Of a DNA stretch of 64,000 bases, positions 61,750-64,000 are shown piece by piece. Where the stretch lies: the NCBI GenBank assembly GCA_018645405.1, contig JABGOQ010000051.1:1-64000 (forward strand). The letters are read 5' to 3'. Source of the DNA: Anaerolineae bacterium. Lineage in GTDB: Bacteria; Chloroflexota; Anaerolineae; Anaerolineales; Villigracilaceae. Below the pieces are notes generated by a model. It saw only the letters and a list, made by a program, of their open reading frames with translations, made no database searches and was not told the DNA's origin. Both the position numbers and the translations under genes were made by a program. Each line of letters opens with the position of its first letter. Position 1 is the first letter of the stretch.

Positions 61750-62148
61750 TTAAATCCTCTCGATGATAACCCGCTCTGGCGTAATCTCAAATTGCCAATA
61801 GCCAGAATCACCAACTTTATAGACCAAGTGCAAAGCATCTCTTTCTCGAGTTACCGAATCTAATTTGATTGAGTGTTTAGAGCCAAAAGTCATATATTCT
61901 TCGGACCACTCGCCTTGTGCCTCAAGGTCGTAGCCTTCTGGGGCTTCTCCTAACTGCTGGATCCCTTCCTCATTGAGCAATAGACGTAAAATGGCTTCTG
62001 GGGCGTCCATAGCCCAAAGAAGGCTGGCGGTGGCTTGTGTGTTAATTTCTTCAACACGTTCTTCTTCGCTCAACTCCCATTGGATGGGAGACCAGATAGC
62101 TGGCAAATCGTCAACGTGCATGGTTTCGTGATCAATGATAGATGGCAT
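61750..62148 (-). CDS. Hypothetical cytoplasmic protein
   Basis: 132 residues from 'MPSIIDHETMHVDDLPAIW', because GAGGAGAGAAA precedes that ATG; an upstream frame extension is rejected. It has an acidic, helical front ('LSEEERVEEINTQATASLLW') and a beta C-terminal part ('ALHLVYKVGDSGYWQFEITP'). No family is recognised and no partner is evident. Separate from the VOC gene by ~130 bases. Confidence 0.65.
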   Translation of the reverse strand: MPSIIDHETMHVDDLPAIWSPIQWELSEEERVEEINTQATASLLWAMDAPEAILRLLLNEEGIQQLGEAPEGYDLEAQGEWSEEYMTFGSKHSIKLDSVTRERDALHLVYKVGDSGYWQFEITPERVIIERI

Positions 62149-62279
62149 TTTCTCTCCTCTTTTATTTAATGTGGATATAGGACCGCTTAACGCGCGTGAC
62201 CTCAACTGGGGAGCCTTCGATCAACATTGTCTCGGCGTAAACGTTTTCTCCTCTCCTATTTACTATAGATGCATTAAAG

Positions 62280-62705
62280 CTATTCAAAAATCAGATTCCC
62301 ATCTTCATCAAATTTGGAATATGGGTTATATGCCACTTCCCACAAAAAGTCGTCGGGGTCAGCGAAATAGGAACTATAACCTCCCCAAAATACTTTTTGC
62401 GGCTCTTTGACGATTTTCACACCTTTTTCTTTCAACTCTTCGATAAGCGCATCCACTTCTGCTTCGCTTCTCATATTATGTGCTAATGTGAAGCCCGAAA
62501 AACCGCTTCCTTCTGGGGAAATTTGGGCATCATCTGCCAATTCTTCGCGTGGATAGAGGGCTAAGACAATCCCACCTGCTTTGAAAAAAGTGATTTCATC
62601 TCCGCTAGATTTTGTGGGCTTCCAGCCTAAAATTTCTGTATAAAATTGATAGGAACGTTCGTAATCTTTCACGCCCAAAGTGATGATATTTAAGTTTTGT
62701 TTCAT
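62280..62705 (-). CDS. VOC family (glyoxalase/bleomycin-resistance-like) protein
   Basis: 141 residues from 'MKQNLNIITLGVKDYERSYQ', with GAGGAAATAACC before the ATG. Two beta-alpha-beta-beta-beta modules: 'FYTEILGWKPTKSSGDEI', 'FFKAGGIVLALYPRE', then 'FTLAHNMRSEAEVDALIEEL' and 'YSSYFADPDDFLWEVAYNP', where the terminal Glu is the usual metal ligand. Members are glyoxalases, dioxygenases or drug-binding proteins; the substrate is unknown. Confidence 0.87.
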   Translation of the reverse strand: MKQNLNIITLGVKDYERSYQFYTEILGWKPTKSSGDEITFFKAGGIVLALYPREELADDAQISPEGSGFSGFTLAHNMRSEAEVDALIEELKEKGVKIVKEPQKVFWGGYSSYFADPDDFLWEVAYNPYSKFDEDGNLIFE

Positions 62706-62723
62706 GGTTATTTCCTCATTTGT

Positions 62724-62762
62724 AACTTCCGAAGCCTTGCGTAGCACTTCGGAAGTTTTTTG
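62724..62762 (+). repeat. Palindrome with T tract pointing away from the genes
   Basis: AACTTCCGAAG / CTTCGGAAGTT with a 12-base loop, followed by TTTTTT on the plus strand. Both flanking genes are on the minus strand, where it lacks a U tract. It looks like a dispersed palindrome that could only end antisense transcription. Confidence 0.55.
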
Positions 62763-62764
62763 CT

Positions 62765-64000
62765 CTAATCCACTGTCAGCGTCTTTGACAAATTGCGCGG
62801 AAAATCGGGGTCGTAGCCGCGAGCAACGCTCATGTGATAAGAAAGCAATTGCAAGGGCAAAACCGCCAATAACGCGCTGATATTATCATCTTCAACATCG
62901 GGGATAATGATCAAATCATCGGCGTTGTCGTGGAGACGTTTATCATCGGGACCAATCACGATGGCGCGTGCGCCACGGGCTGCAACCTCATTGATGCCGC
63001 TGATGATGAGGGGAATATCATTTTTGCCCGCTGTAAAAATAATGGGGTAGTTTTCTGTCACTGCCGAAAGGGGACCATGTTTGAATTCGGTGGATAGCAT
63101 CCCCTCGCAATGCGCATAGGTAATTTCTTTGAGCTTAAGTGCCCCTTCAAGGGCGATTGGGAATGTCGCTCCATACCCAAGCGTATATAAATCGTCAACA
63201 TCGTCGAGAGTGGATGCGAGCTTCTCGACCCCCGGCGCGACCATCTCCAGCGTTTTCTCCATCAACTCAGGTATTGTCTCCAGCTCTGTTAAATCTCGTC
63301 CTGCCATTTTATAGGCAAGGTAGAGGAAGTTGTAGACCTGATTGGTAAAGGTCTTCGTCGCGGGGACACTGATTTCGTATCCACATCCTAGCGGTAAACA
63401 ACTGGTTGTCGTTTGGGTGAGCGTGGAGCCAATCACGTTTGCGATGCCGAAAGCAGCCATCCCCTTTTCTTCGGCAGCATGGAGGGCGTTGAGGACATCC
63501 TTTGTTTCGCCTGATTGACTGACGAAGATACCCACGTCGTCGTGATTAACGGTCGGGGCGAATTGGGAGATGAATTGGGGCGCAAGAACGGGTATCGCCG
63601 CGCGACCCGCTATTTGGGCAAGGGCAACGGATCCAGAGATGCAGGCGTGATAACTTGTCCCGCAGGCAATCAAGTAGAGGTTACGCGCGTCCCGCATTTT
63701 GGCCACGATAGAATCCAGCTCGGATGAATCATCCAGTAAATGATGCAATTCCCGCGCAACTTGGGGCTGTTCGTGAATCTCTTTGAGCATGAAATGCGGA
63801 TATCCGCCCTTTTGCACAGCATCCATTGTTTCAGTGATCAATTCTGGCTCACGCTCGATAATTTTGCCATCGGTGACGGAGCGGAGTTCGACGCGGTCTG
63901 CCCAGAGAATGATGATTTCGCCATCTTGCGGGCGGATGATTTTGCGGGTGAGGGGGAGGAGCGAGGGGAGGTCGGAGGAGAGGCAGGTGAAGCCCTCGCC
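62765..64000 (-). CDS. glmS: Glutamine-fructose-6-phosphate aminotransferase (5' part outside window)
   Basis: The frame is open to the window edge, so the N-terminal glutaminase domain lies beyond it. The visible ~411 residues begin in the linker ('WADRVELRSVTDGKIIERE') and hold both SIS domains: 'IACGTSYHACISGSVALAQI', 'FVSQSGETKDVLNALHAAEE', 'LGYGATFPIALEGALKLKE' and 'TYAHCEGMLSTEFKHGPLSA'. It ends 'LSKTLTVD', the usual GlmS tail with the PLP-like Lys nearby. It makes glucosamine-6-phosphate for cell-wall and surface sugars. Confidence 0.97.
   Translation of the reverse strand, partial: GEGFTCLSSDLPSLLPLTRKIIRPQDGEIIILWADRVELRSVTDGKIIEREPELITETMDAVQKGGYPHFMLKEIHEQPQVARELHHLLDDSSELDSIVAKMRDARNLYLIACGTSYHACISGSVALAQIAGRAAIPVLAPQFISQFAPTVNHDDVGIFVSQSGETKDVLNALHAAEEKGMAAFGIANVIGSTLTQTTTSCLPLGCGYEISVPATKTFTNQVYNFLYLAYKMAGRDLTELETIPELMEKTLEMVAPGVEKLASTLDDVDDLYTLGYGATFPIALEGALKLKEITYAHCEGMLSTEFKHGPLSAVTENYPIIFTAGKNDIPLIISGINEVAARGARAIVIGPDDKRLHDNADDLIIIPDVEDDNISALLAVLPLQLLSYHMSVARGYDPDFPRNLSKTLTVD

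Overview
The window looks like a chromosomal segment of a member of the Chloroflexota, most probably the Anaerolineae lineage. This is an inference from several traits: many lipoproteins with Pro/Thr/Val-rich linkers after the lipobox, NBR1-type Ig-like domains in secreted proteins, a DUF6391 protein, TPR proteins with N-terminal anchors, medium GC, and abundant short palindromic repeats between genes. There are no rRNA genes, phage genes, transposases or CRISPR arrays. Both window ends cut through genes: an ABC-type permease on the left and glmS on the right.

Layout. 1-5.6 kb: permease end, secreted and hypothetical proteins, a response regulator with a decayed GGDEF domain, and a lone hypE. 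5.7-15 kb: a deazaflavin-type oxidoreductase, the CotH / DUF4956 / VTC trio, a radical SAM protein, and a run of secreted Ig-like proteins ending in a lipoprotein gene broken by a palindromic repeat. 15-24.8 kb: a MerR-like regulator, holA, a 1-kb gene-free, strand-asymmetric stretch, DUF711, ilvE, a PpiC-like foldase and the groESL operon with a CIRCE operator. 25-35 kb: CAP-domain lipoprotein, SLC12-type transporter, two tandem TPR proteins, trmD, and a BMP-type nutrient-binding lipoprotein. 35.5-46.4 kb: tRNA-Asn, a tiny cysteine-containing ORF between terminators, rsgA, an Rdx/SelW-type selenoprotein with an in-frame UGA, trpS, dtd, ferredoxin-NADP reductase, an M16 peptidase pair and acpS.

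46.5-53.4 kb: a two-gene ATPase operon behind a promoter carrying a LexA-like palindrome, then the classical tRNA-Thr, tRNA-Tyr, tRNA-Thr, tuf, rpmG, tRNA-Trp, secE, nusG, rplK, rplA, rplJ, rplL block with leader elements. 53.5-64 kb: autoregulated lexA, an MFS transporter, a four-gene DUF2089/YvlB-like operon, and a three-gene cassette. That cassette encodes a SipW-like signal peptidase fused to a DUF5305-like region and a degenerate HD-GYP domain, flanked by two small secreted proteins that share a motif after their signal peptides. A VOC protein and glmS follow.

The best candidates for something new are that signal-peptidase cassette (58.4-61.6 kb), the UGA-containing selenoprotein (37.7 kb), the LexA-box ATPase operon (46.6-47.8 kb), the isolated mini-ORF at 35.8 kb, the 17.3-18.25 kb asymmetric region, and a family of ~95-bp elements with 15-bp inverted ends.
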